Shown piece by piece: positions 1 through 7,739 of a stretch of DNA of 42,745 nt (its first letter is position 1; each line of letters begins with the position of its first letter). A program made the position numbers and the translations under genes. The notes below the pieces were generated by a model. It was not told where the DNA came from, searched no databases, and was given only the letters and a program-made list of their open reading frames with translations. Origin of the DNA: CAZCQG01 sp964500775 (GTDB lineage Bacteria > Campylobacterota > Campylobacteria > Campylobacterales > CAZCQG01); contig CAZCQG010000019.1 of NCBI GenBank assembly GCA_964500775.1, positions 1 to 42,745 on the forward strand, written 5' to 3'.

Positions 1-87
1 GTAATCGAGTGCTTTGTAGATAAAATCTTTTAGATCTCCTTGCGCGTGATTGCATCTAGGGGTATGATTGTGCAGGTCGATTTTCAT
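1..87 (-). CDS. PHP-domain histidinol-phosphatase-like protein, 5' end only
   Basis: Only the first 29 codons lie in the window, running off the left edge. The N-terminus reads MKIDLHNHTPRCNHA, in which DLHNHT supplies the HxH metal-binding motif that opens PHP-family phosphoesterases. The CNHA stretch after it is typical of HisJ/HisK-type histidinol phosphatases. The start is the ATG at 87-85, and no strong ribosome binding site is visible. The gene is divergent from the sensor kinase at 179, so the 90 bp between them must hold both promoters. The family assignment is fairly good. The exact substrate cannot be judged from 29 residues. Confidence 0.65.
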   Translation of the reverse strand, partial: MKIDLHNHTPRCNHAQGDLKDFIYKALDY

Positions 88-137
88 AAGGTTTTTTCCG
101 TATAAATTGAATTTGGTTCAAAAATATGCTATATTAG

Positions 138-152
138 TATAGTTTAACTATA
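138..152. promoter_or_regulatory. Inverted repeat TATAG-N5-CTATA in a divergent promoter region
   Basis: TATAGTTTAACTATA is a near-perfect palindrome (only the centre differs) inside the AT-rich 91-bp gap between the PHP gene and the sensor kinase. It could be an operator or part of overlapping -10 elements. TATATT at 130-135 is another candidate -10. No regulator is identified, so this is a position to test rather than a demonstrated site. Confidence 0.25.
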
Positions 153-178
153 AAATTTTTTAACCTAACGGAAGTCGT

Positions 179-1927
179 ATGTTCGGTAACAAAAAACTCA
201 TCGTATCTATCATGGTGCTTCCTCTTATCGCCAGTCTCGGGGTGATGTTTTATCTTAAAGCGCTTCACGGCAAACTTGAAAACTCGTTTTACGAAAAAAG
301 TGCGTTTGAGATGGCGGAAAAATTTCAAAGCGCAAAACAATCAGACCTCGTAAGTGCCCAACTTTTAGCCGTCTCTCTTGCCAATAATCCTTATATCCTG
401 CAAGCGTTGAGCCAAAATAGTCTCAAGGGAATCGAAGAGCATTTGGATTATATCTCCAAAGATGTCAATGAAAAAAGCGGTATCGGGAAGATATGGATTC
501 ACGTCGTGACCGCGGATCTCGTCTCTTTGTACCGCTCTTGGGATAAAAAACGGGGAGATTCGCTCACATTTCGGGAAGATTTAAAAACCATCGCTAGAGA
601 TTTACTTCCCGCACAAGGGATAAGCGTAGGGAAATACTCTATCACCTACAAAAATACGATACCGGTTTTTGAAAAAGGGAAACTGATAGGATTCGTAGAG
701 GCGATCACCTTTCCAAACGACACGATGGAGCGCATAAAAGATCATTTTAAAATAGACAGCGTAATGCTTATCCACGGAGAAAAAACAAAACAGCTCACAT
801 CAAATATCCATGATAAGCAAGTTGGAGGGGAAACGGTCGTTTTTAGTAGCAGTGATACGCTTTTAGAAAAAGCAAAAGAGTTGATGGAGGCATGCGATAA
901 AGGTGTCGCGTATGTCAAACACGACGGACATCTTGTCAAGAAAGTGGATATAACCAATCTCAACGGTAAGGTCATCGGGCACATCTTACTCTCGATGGAT
1001 CAAAACATTTACGGCGAAGATTTGGACAATACGTTACGATTAGTCGATATTTTGACCTATATCTCCATAGTGTTTTTTATTGCGTTGTTTGCTTTTACGA
1101 TGTTTTATTATTTTACGATCTCAAAAGAGATGACTCTCGTAAAGCTTCTCAATGAAGATATGCAACGCATCATCGACGAAAATAGGGCAAAGATACTGGA
1201 GCAAGAGTACACCATTTACGAACAAAACAAACAAAAAGCATTAAGCGAGCTTCTCGTCAATATCGCTCATCACTGGAGACAGCCGCTCAATGTCATATCG
1301 ATGAGCCTCTCTATGATAGACGATGCTTTGCGGTATGACAATGGAGATATGAAAAAAGTGACCAAGGCGATGGAGACGGCGTATAACGAGCTAGACCAAC
1401 TCTCCGCCTCTATTTCGAGTATCACCTCCGTTTTTGAAAAAGAGGGGGATAAAAAAGTCACGCTGAAAGAGGCGATAGAGGTCGCGAAAAATACTATTTC
1501 CGATACGCTTAAGGTTCATAATATAGAGATATACGGAGAACATCTTGAGGATATACATTTGAGTGCGACCAAATTTCAGATGCACGAGATTCTTACGACT
1601 TTGTTTATGAACGTCAAGGACGTAGCGGTGCAAAGAAAACTCTCCGGCGCTCAGGTAGTCATCACGCAAAGGGTACAAAACGACAAAGTGATTATCGAAG
1701 TCAAAGATAATGCCGGAGGAATCGATAAATCGATGCTCCCCAATAAGATTTTCGAACCCTATACGACTACTTCGTTTAGATCGAGAAACAAAGGACTCAA
1801 TCTCTATCTTGCGCATAGAATCGTAAAAGAGCATTTGGGGGGAGATATGTGGGCGAAAAATACACAAGACGGCGTTGTTTTCGGCATAGAGCTACCGATG
1901 CAAAAAGTACTCATAGAAGATGTTTGA
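179..1927 (+). CDS. Membrane sensor histidine kinase, Cache-like sensor
   Basis: A 582-residue orphan histidine kinase. Residues 7-27 form one membrane segment and about 289-312 a second. Between them lies a periplasmic region of about 260 residues with the size and pattern of a double-Cache sensor; the ligand is unknown. A coiled coil leads to the phospho-acceptor box NIAHHWRQPLNVI (H364 by alignment to HELRTP) and a HATPase_c domain with DNAGGI and an IFEPYTTT F-box. The G2 loop reads RNKGLNLYLA and lacks the usual GxGLGL glycines, so ATP-lid function may be altered. The ATG at 179 follows GGAAG. The gene overlaps mobA by 8 bp and lies 609 bp upstream of the hydrogenase genes, suggesting co-transcription. 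No response regulator is adjacent. Confidence 0.85.
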   Translation: MFGNKKLIVSIMVLPLIASLGVMFYLKALHGKLENSFYEKSAFEMAEKFQSAKQSDLVSAQLLAVSLANNPYILQALSQNSLKGIEEHLDYISKDVNEKSGIGKIWIHVVTADLVSLYRSWDKKRGDSLTFREDLKTIARDLLPAQGISVGKYSITYKNTIPVFEKGKLIGFVEAITFPNDTMERIKDHFKIDSVMLIHGEKTKQLTSNIHDKQVGGETVVFSSSDTLLEKAKELMEACDKGVAYVKHDGHLVKKVDITNLNGKVIGHILLSMDQNIYGEDLDNTLRLVDILTYISIVFFIALFAFTMFYYFTISKEMTLVKLLNEDMQRIIDENRAKILEQEYTIYEQNKQKALSELLVNIAHHWRQPLNVISMSLSMIDDALRYDNGDMKKVTKAMETAYNELDQLSASISSITSVFEKEGDKKVTLKEAIEVAKNTISDTLKVHNIEIYGEHLEDIHLSATKFQMHEILTTLFMNVKDVAVQRKLSGAQVVITQRVQNDKVIIEVKDNAGGIDKSMLPNKIFEPYTTTSFRSRNKGLNLYLAHRIVKEHLGGDMWAKNTQDGVVFGIELPMQKVLIEDV

Positions 1928-2495
1928 GATTCCTTGTGTGATTCTTAGCGGAGGGAAAAGTTCCCGTATGCAGGAAGATAAATCGCTACTCCCTTTCGGC
2001 GGGTATGGAAGTTTGGCGGAGTATCAATATTCTCGCCTCAAAAATATGTTCAAAGAGGTGTACGTCTCGTGCAAAAATCCTTCAAAATACCTATTTAAAG
2101 GGGAGTTTATCGAAGATGTCGAGGATGCGTTTAGCCCATTTTTGGGGATTAGGAGCGCATTTTATTCTTTGGGAATCCCTTATATTTTTTTTATCACCGT
2201 AGATTCCCCTTTTATCTCTGAAAAAAGTATAAAAAAAGTCGTAGATGCTATGGATTGCAAATGTGACGGGGTGCTTATGCAAGAGGGGGAGCGAGTCCAT
2301 AATCTCATCGGTATTTACACAAACACCCTCCTTCCAAAGATAGAAAAACTCGAACAAGAGGGAAATTACAAAGTCGGAGCGCTGGTTGGGCAGAGCGGCT
2401 TTAAGTATGTTTCGTTTGAATCTAGCGACGAGTTTTTGAATCTCAACCGCAAAGAAGAGTATCAAAAGGCATTAAAAGTAATAGATTTATTATAA
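1920..2495 (+). CDS. mobA: Molybdenum cofactor guanylyltransferase MobA
   Basis: A 191-residue nucleotidyltransferase that joins GMP to molybdopterin to make the guanine dinucleotide cofactor used by DMSO-reductase-family enzymes in the cytoplasm. The N-terminus, ILSGGKSSRMQEDKSLLPFG, carries the family signature LxGGxSxRMxxDK with the nucleotide-binding glycines. FITVDSPF at about residues 91-98 supplies the conserved metal-binding Asp. Length is normal. The ATG at 1920 overlaps the end of the upstream kinase, indicating translational coupling, and the hox genes start 41 bp downstream. [NiFe] hydrogenases do not use this cofactor, so its placement is probably an operon accident or reflects co-regulation with a molybdoenzyme elsewhere. 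Confidence 0.85.
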   Translation: MFEIPCVILSGGKSSRMQEDKSLLPFGGYGSLAEYQYSRLKNMFKEVYVSCKNPSKYLFKGEFIEDVEDAFSPFLGIRSAFYSLGIPYIFFITVDSPFISEKSIKKVVDAMDCKCDGVLMQEGERVHNLIGIYTNTLLPKIEKLEQEGNYKVGALVGQSGFKYVSFESSDEFLNLNRKEEYQKALKVIDLL

Positions 2496-2536
2496 ATCAT
2501 CGGTAGAATCGCAAAATCCACTACAGGGAGTCATTA

Positions 2537-3028
2537 ATGTACGTACGACCAAATCCGCCGAACGACGACAAAAGATACAAACTCATCCAAAAAGAGATGA
2601 AAAAACACGGGTATGCTAGAAACTCACTCATTGAAGTGCTACACGCCGCACAGGAAGCATTTGGGTACTTGGAGGATGAGGTGATGAAATTTATCGCCCT
2701 TTCGCTCCAGTTGCCGCTTAGCAAAGTTTACGGCGTCGCGACCTTCTATTCATTCTTCACCTTGAAACCCCAAGGGAAGCATACTTGCGTCGTGTGTACG
2801 GGAACTGCTTGCTATATCAAAGGGGCAGACAAAGTGATGCATGCGATAGAGAAAGAGTATGGAATCAAAGAGGGGGAGACTACGCCGGATAATGAGCTTT
2901 CGCTTTTGACGGCGCGATGTTTCGGTTCTTGCGGTTTGGCTCCGATGGCGATGATAGACAACAAAGTCGCTGCCCATTTGGACGAAGAGAGCATCAAAGA
3001 TTGGCTCAAAGGAGTACTCAATGGCTGA
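2537..3028 (+). CDS. hoxE: NAD-linked hydrogenase diaphorase subunit HoxE
   Basis: A 163-residue homologue of complex I NuoE, with a thioredoxin-fold [2Fe-2S] domain. The four ligands are visible as C87-x4-C92 and C128-x3-C132 (CTGTAC and CFGSC). An N-terminal helical bundle (about 1-75) contains the HAAQEAFGYL stretch typical of the family. The start ATG at 2537 follows AGGGAG. It overlaps hoxF by 8 bp and is the first gene of the hoxEFUYH set. It is expected to pass electrons within the diaphorase module between HoxF and HoxU. A NuoE of respiratory complex I is excluded by the HoxY and HoxH genes in the same run. Confidence 0.92.
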   Translation: MYVRPNPPNDDKRYKLIQKEMKKHGYARNSLIEVLHAAQEAFGYLEDEVMKFIALSLQLPLSKVYGVATFYSFFTLKPQGKHTCVVCTGTACYIKGADKVMHAIEKEYGIKEGETTPDNELSLLTARCFGSCGLAPMAMIDNKVAAHLDEESIKDWLKGVLNG

Positions 3029-4667
3029 AATGAGAAACGTGCATAGCGTAGAAGAATTAGAAGAGCTAGCAGAAGAGATCAAAGGGCGCGACGGGGGAAT
3101 CCTTCATAAAATCACCGTGTGCGTAGGGGTTGCTTGTTCGTCTTTGGGAAGCGATGAGTTGATAGAGGAGCTGAATGCCGAGATAAAGGCAAGAGGCTTG
3201 GAGGGGAAATGTGCGATAAAAAAAGTGGGCTGTAAGGGGCTTTGTGCAAGAGGTACGCTGGTAGAGAGCGGCGAGAAGATGTATTGCTCCCTCAAAAAAG
3301 AGGATGCTAAAAACCTCCTTGATACGATAATTAATAAAGAGGCGGCAAAAGTCGAAGAGCTTGATAAAAACATCCCGTTTTATGCCAAACAAAAAAAGAT
3401 CGTTCTCGAAAATGCAGGGAGAATCGACCCCGATTCTATCGAAGATTATGTCGCGGAGGGGGGCTACCAGTCGTTGCTCAAGGCAATATTTGAGATGGAG
3501 CGCGGTGAGATTATCGAAGAGGTCAAAAAAAGCGGTCTTCGCGGCAGGGGCGGAGGCGGCTATCCTACGGGGCTGAAATGGAGTACCGTCGATAAGGCGG
3601 TGGGCGATCAAAAATACGTCGTCTGCAACGCCGATGAAGGGGATCCGGGTGCATTTATGGACAGAAGCGTGATGGAAGCCGATCCCCATAGAGTACTGGA
3701 GGGGATGGCGATAGCCGCATTTGCCATAGGGGCGAGTAGAGGATTCCTCTACATTAGAGCCGAATATCCCATCGCGGTTGCTAGAATCAAGCAGGCGATC
3801 AAGCAGGCAGAGAAGTATGGATTCTTGGGCGAGGATATTTGCGGTACGCGATTCTCCCTCAAACTCGAAGTTCGATTGGGTGCGGGAGCGTTCGTGTGCG
3901 GTGAAGAAACCGCGCTTTTAAACTCTATCGAAGGGAGGAGAGGGATGCCGGTTCCCCGCCCCCCTTATCCTGCGGAGAGTGGACTTTGGGGCAAACCGAC
4001 CCTCATCAACAACGTGGAGACCTACGCCAACATAGCCCCGATTATCCGAGAAGGGGGCGATTGGTATGCTAGTATAGGCACCGAGGGGAGTAAAGGGACG
4101 AAGGTTTTCGCCCTCACCGGACGTATCGCAAACTCCGGTATCATCGAAGTTCCGATGGGAATCACATTAAAAGAGATCATCTTTGATATGGGCGGAGGAA
4201 TCGCTACGGGCAAGAAATTTAAAGCCGTACAGACAGGCGGACCAAGTGGGGGGTGCATCCCTGAAACGCACCTCGATTTGGAAGTGGACTATGAATCATT
4301 AAAATCCCTCGGTTCTATGATGGGGAGCGGCGGTATGATCGTCATGGATGAGACTAGCGATATGGTCGAAGTGGCGAAATTTTTTATGGACTTTTGCAAG
4401 AGCGAATCGTGCGGTAAATGTGTCCCTTGCAGGGTAGGGACGGTGCAGATGCACAAGATTCTCACAAAAATAGCCGATGGCTCCGCGACAAAAAGAGACC
4501 TTGCACTCCTCGAAGAGCTTTGTGAAGTGGTCAGAAGCACATCGCTTTGCGGATTAGGACAAAGTTCACCCAATCCTATTAGTAGTACATTGAGATTTTT
4601 TAGAGACGAATACGAAACAAAGATCATTGACAGTGCGTGTGCGCTTAGTCTTGGAAGCGAGGAGTAA
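3021..4667 (+). CDS. hoxF: NAD-linked hydrogenase diaphorase subunit HoxF (FMN, NAD site)
   Basis: A 548-residue NuoF-type subunit, the NAD(H)-binding flavoprotein of the soluble bidirectional hydrogenase. The N-terminal 90 residues form an extra thioredoxin-like [2Fe-2S] domain (C34, C39, C71, C75). At about 172-190 the glycine-rich GLRGRGGGGYPTGLKW loop marks the FMN/NADH site, followed by CNADEGDPGAFMDR and the VCGEETALLNSIEG stretch. The C-terminal [4Fe-4S] cluster has C464-x2-C467-x2-C470 and C510. All redox ligands are intact, so NAD+/NADH turnover is expected. The start ATG overlaps hoxE. hoxU begins 3 bp after the stop, preceded by GAGGAG inside the hoxF end. Confidence 0.93.
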   Translation: MAEMRNVHSVEELEELAEEIKGRDGGILHKITVCVGVACSSLGSDELIEELNAEIKARGLEGKCAIKKVGCKGLCARGTLVESGEKMYCSLKKEDAKNLLDTIINKEAAKVEELDKNIPFYAKQKKIVLENAGRIDPDSIEDYVAEGGYQSLLKAIFEMERGEIIEEVKKSGLRGRGGGGYPTGLKWSTVDKAVGDQKYVVCNADEGDPGAFMDRSVMEADPHRVLEGMAIAAFAIGASRGFLYIRAEYPIAVARIKQAIKQAEKYGFLGEDICGTRFSLKLEVRLGAGAFVCGEETALLNSIEGRRGMPVPRPPYPAESGLWGKPTLINNVETYANIAPIIREGGDWYASIGTEGSKGTKVFALTGRIANSGIIEVPMGITLKEIIFDMGGGIATGKKFKAVQTGGPSGGCIPETHLDLEVDYESLKSLGSMMGSGGMIVMDETSDMVEVAKFFMDFCKSESCGKCVPCRVGTVQMHKILTKIADGSATKRDLALLEELCEVVRSTSLCGLGQSSPNPISSTLRFFRDEYETKIIDSACALSLGSEE

Positions 4668-4669
4668 AA

Positions 4670-5383
4670 ATGGCACAGGTAAAAACCCTAAAAATAGACG
4701 GCATCGATATAAGCGCCGTGGAGAAACAGACAATACTCGAAGTAGCGCGCGAGAACAACATCTCTATCCCTACGCTTTGTTATGTTGATGGACTTTGTGC
4801 GGTGGGTGCGTGCAGATTGTGTCTTGTTGAGATTGAGGGGAGCAACGGTAGACTTTTCCCCGCGTGTACTACGCAGATATACGAGGGGATGCGTGTCATT
4901 ACCGATAATGAGCGACTCCTCAAATATCGCCAAATGATACTTTCGCTGATGTTCGCCGAGCGGAATCATACCTGCGCAGTGTGCGTGAGCAACGGGCATT
5001 GTGACCTCCAAGCGATGCTCCAAACACTCAAAATGGATCATATCAAAGTCCCGTATCTTTTCCCCAAACTCGAAGTGGACGCGACACATGAGCGGTTTGT
5101 GATGGATCATAATAGATGTATCCTCTGCTCCGCATGCGTGCGGGTATGCGACGAGATCGAAGGGGCACACACTAAAGACGTGATGGGAAGAGGGGTAAAA
5201 TCAAAAGTGATTACCGACTTTGCCCAAGAGTGGGGGAGCAGCGAGACCTGTACGACGTGCGGCAAATGTGTGCAAGTATGCCCTACGGGTGCTCTTAGCG
5301 AAAAAGGGAAAGCGGTTAGTGAGCAGCTCAAGAGACGCTCTTTTGTCTCATATCTAAAATCGATGCGGGAGGACGTACAATGA
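4670..5383 (+). CDS. hoxU: NAD-linked hydrogenase diaphorase subunit HoxU
   Basis: A 237-residue iron-sulfur subunit equivalent to the N-terminal part of NuoG. The N-terminal plant-type ferredoxin domain has [2Fe-2S] ligands C37, C48, C51 and C66. Next comes the His-ligated [4Fe-4S] motif NHTCAVCVSNGHCDLQ, then two ferredoxin-type motifs, CILCSACVRVC and CTTCGKCVQVCP. It wires HoxEF to the hydrogenase dimer HoxYH. Length matches the family. The stop overlaps the hoxY start (ATGA), indicating coupled translation. Confidence 0.92.
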   Translation: MAQVKTLKIDGIDISAVEKQTILEVARENNISIPTLCYVDGLCAVGACRLCLVEIEGSNGRLFPACTTQIYEGMRVITDNERLLKYRQMILSLMFAERNHTCAVCVSNGHCDLQAMLQTLKMDHIKVPYLFPKLEVDATHERFVMDHNRCILCSACVRVCDEIEGAHTKDVMGRGVKSKVITDFAQEWGSSETCTTCGKCVQVCPTGALSEKGKAVSEQLKRRSFVSYLKSMREDVQ

Positions 5384-5919
5384 GTAAAGTAAAACTTGCG
5401 ACCGTTTGGCTGGATGGCTGCTCTGGATGCCATATGAGTTTTTTGGATATGGATGAGCGGCTTATTGATTTGGCGCAAAAGGTAGAATACGTCAGCGGTC
5501 CGTATATTGATAGGAAGTTTGAAAACTACCCTGAAGACGTGGATGTTTGCCTCATAGAAGGGTCGGTCAGCAATGAAGAAGATCTCCATAAAGTGTGCGT
5601 CATCAGGGAACGGACGAAAAAGATTATTTCATTCGGCGATTGCGCGGTCACGGGGAACGTGAGCGCTATGCGTAACATCTACGGTCCGAGGGAGTGTATC
5701 GCGCATGCGTACGGCGAGCTTAGCGATGGGGACGGCGTGGCAGAGCCGACGGATATACCGAAGCTATTGCCGAAGGTACATGCGGTGCATGAAGTGGTGC
5801 AGGTCGATTATTTCCTCCCCGGATGTCCGCCGCCCAATGACGCGATATTTTACGTACTCACCGAAATACTAGAGGGGCGGGAGCCAAATCCTAGCCATCT
5901 CACGAGATTTGGAAAATAA
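5380..5919 (+). CDS. hoxY: NAD-linked [NiFe] hydrogenase small subunit HoxY
   Basis: A 179-residue small subunit that holds the [4Fe-4S] cluster next to the active site. The ligands are C14 and C17 (DGCSGCHMSF), C88 (FGDCAVTGN) and C149 (LPGCPPPND). It is short, as in cytoplasmic group 3 hydrogenases. It has no twin-arginine signal and no medial or distal cluster domain, so the enzyme should be soluble. The CPPPNDAIF end is typical of the HoxY/F420-type group. It sits between hoxU and hoxH, with 9 bp to hoxH and an AAGGAAG ribosome binding site for the latter. Confidence 0.93.
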   Translation: MSKVKLATVWLDGCSGCHMSFLDMDERLIDLAQKVEYVSGPYIDRKFENYPEDVDVCLIEGSVSNEEDLHKVCVIRERTKKIISFGDCAVTGNVSAMRNIYGPRECIAHAYGELSDGDGVAEPTDIPKLLPKVHAVHEVVQVDYFLPGCPPPNDAIFYVLTEILEGREPNPSHLTRFGK

Positions 5920-5928
5920 GGAAGCGCT

Positions 5929-7404
5929 ATGACACAAAATATAAATTGCGATGTAAATCCGAATGAGTTAGAAGGAAAAAACCTTAAAAAAATAGTCATA
6001 GACCCCGTCACCAGAATCGAAGGGCACGCCAAAATCACCCTCAAAGCAAACGAGAAAGGGGATATTGAAACGGCACAGTTCCACGTCACGCAGTTCCGCG
6101 GATTTGAGAAGTTTTTACAAGGACGCCCTTTTAGTGAGATGGCGAGCCTCACGGCGCGTACTTGCGGTATCTGTCCTATCAGCCACGAGATGGCGGCGGG
6201 CAAAGCGGGAGATAAACTCCTCGCGGTGCACACCCCAAACGTCGCGCGAAAACTGCGACGAATAATGAATCTCGGACAAATCGTCCAGTCTCATGCGCTA
6301 AACTTTTTCCACCTCTCTAGCCCAGATTTTCTTATCGGATTTGATGCCCCTATCGAAGAAAGAAATATCTTCGGCGTGATGAAAAAAGACCCCGAGATCG
6401 CTAGAAAAGGGATACGCCTTAGGCAATGGGGGCAAGAGGTGATAGAGACGCTAGGCGGTAAGAGAATCCACCCTGCGTGGGTAGTACCAGGAGGAGTAAA
6501 TGCTCCGCTCACCGAAGAGAAGCGCCAAAAAATTCTTAGCGGTCTTCCCGAAGCCAAAGCGACGGCAATTGAAGCGTTGAAACTTTTTAAATCGATAATG
6601 AACAAATTTGATGCGGAGATTCGCTCACTTGCCAATTTCCCGACTCTTTTTGCGGGTCTCGTCGATGAACACGGCAACTGGGAACACTATGCTGACGGCA
6701 AGCTAAGATTCTGCAATGAAAAGGGTGAGATCATCGCCGATATGCTAGAGGCGGACGACTACCAAGACTACATCGGCGAATACGTCGAACCCTATTCTTA
6801 TCTCAAAAGCCCGTACTACAAGCCTTACGGGTATCCTAAGGGAATCTACCGCGTAGGACCGCTGGCACGCTGCAATATCTGCGACAAAATGACTACCCCT
6901 CTAGCCAACGAAGAGCTCCAAGAATTTAAAGCCATCAGCAGAGGTGCGGTAAATGCGAGCTTTTACTACCACTACGCACGGCTTATCGAGATATTGCACG
7001 GTATCGAGAAGATCGAAGAGCATTTGAACGAAGAGGATATTTTGAGTGAGCACGTCAGAGCCTATGCGAGCGCAAACGCATTTGAAGCGGTAGGGATGAG
7101 TGAAGCCCCGAGAGGGATGCTATTGCACCACTATAAAATAGACAAAAACGGTCTAGTCGAGTGGGCAAACCTCATCATCGCTACGGGTCATAACAACCTC
7201 GCGATGAACAAAGGAATCTTCCAAGCCGCCAAAGCCTTCGTCAACGGTAACGACATCAAAGAAGGGGCGCTCAACCGAGTAGAAGCCGTCATACGATGCT
7301 TCGACCCATGCCTCTCCTGCTCCACGCATGCGTATGGCAAAATGCCTATGAGTCTCGATCTCCTAGGAAGCGACGGACAACTGCTAAAAAGAGTGGTGAA
7401 GTAA
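5929..7404 (+). CDS. hoxH: NAD-linked [NiFe] hydrogenase catalytic subunit HoxH
   Basis: A 491-residue large subunit carrying the NiFe(CN)2CO site. The two Cys pairs are C79-x2-C82 in RTCGICPISHE (L1 motif) and C461-x2-C464 in DPCLSCSTH (L2 motif). Group 3 maturation normally cuts after the His of L2 (H467 here), which would release a 24-residue C-terminal peptide. The hoxW-like protease gene at 11.3 kb is the probable enzyme. The N-terminal DPVTRIEGHAKI is canonical. No hyp maturation genes are in the window. The stop codon lies within the first copy of a 9-bp direct repeat that bounds a hairpin-rich element. Confidence 0.94.
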   Translation: MTQNINCDVNPNELEGKNLKKIVIDPVTRIEGHAKITLKANEKGDIETAQFHVTQFRGFEKFLQGRPFSEMASLTARTCGICPISHEMAAGKAGDKLLAVHTPNVARKLRRIMNLGQIVQSHALNFFHLSSPDFLIGFDAPIEERNIFGVMKKDPEIARKGIRLRQWGQEVIETLGGKRIHPAWVVPGGVNAPLTEEKRQKILSGLPEAKATAIEALKLFKSIMNKFDAEIRSLANFPTLFAGLVDEHGNWEHYADGKLRFCNEKGEIIADMLEADDYQDYIGEYVEPYSYLKSPYYKPYGYPKGIYRVGPLARCNICDKMTTPLANEELQEFKAISRGAVNASFYYHYARLIEILHGIEKIEEHLNEEDILSEHVRAYASANAFEAVGMSEAPRGMLLHHYKIDKNGLVEWANLIIATGHNNLAMNKGIFQAAKAFVNGNDIKEGALNRVEAVIRCFDPCLSCSTHAYGKMPMSLDLLGSDGQLLKRVVK

Positions 7405-7546
7405 CAGATGTTACGTGCTCTGCGAGTGCGAAGCCTTATCTCTCCCGCGACAAGCGGGTAGCTTTAGGGGATTGCAAAGGACACGCGTGTCCTTGCCAAA
7501 TAGAGGAGCTCCGCCCCTCTATTTGCGTAACATTAGCGAAGTAACA
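7398..7546. repeat. Hairpin-rich element bounded by a 9-bp direct repeat
   Basis: GAAGTAACA occurs at 7398-7406 (covering the hoxH stop codon) and again at 7538-7546. Between the copies, ATGTTACG (7408-7415) is the reverse complement of CGTAACAT (7526-7533). This long-range inverted repeat encloses three hairpins: CCCGC-5nt-GCGGG (7444-7458), a perfect 18-bp palindrome centred on ACACGCGTGT (7477-7494), and AAATAGAGG-9nt-CCTCTATTT (7498-7524). The architecture resembles a small non-autonomous repeat (MITE- or REP-like). It could also act as a bidirectional terminator after hoxH, though there is no clear U-tract. It fills the first half of the 335-bp gap between hoxH and the next kinase. The rest holds only a possible 24-codon reverse ORF and AT-rich sequence. 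Confidence 0.55.
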
Positions 7547-7555
7547 CTTCACCCT

Positions 7556-7630
7556 CTACCGTAACCAATAATAAAATTTCCCCATTCCTACGATAAACAT
7601 CAATAAGAATCCGATTGCCATTATATCCAT
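7556..7630 (-). CDS. Possible 24-residue single-helix membrane peptide
   Basis: A short reverse-strand reading frame, MDIMAIGFLLMFIVGMGKFY followed by YWLR and TAG. It would make one hydrophobic helix with a short basic, aromatic C-terminus. TACAAT lies just before the ATG and could be a -10, but there is no ribosome binding site of note. It is the only reading frame of this character in the 335-bp gap after hoxH, and it ends just beside the hairpin element. The composition is that of a real small membrane protein, but 24 codons is too short to decide from sequence alone. Confidence 0.25.
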   Translation of the reverse strand: MDIMAIGFLLMFIVGMGKFYYWLR

Positions 7631-7739
7631 AGCGATATTGTAGCATAGCAAACGAAGTTTCAACCCCGTATTTTCATTTCGCAAAGCGCCTCAAACAAAT
7701 TTGATGTATAATCTTTTTGAATACTTGCATGGAGTGGAT

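Noticed and set aside
7498..7524. Classical Rho-independent terminator after hoxH
   Set aside because: The 9-bp hairpin is good, but only TTT follows before GCG on the plus strand. I report it only as part of the repeat element.
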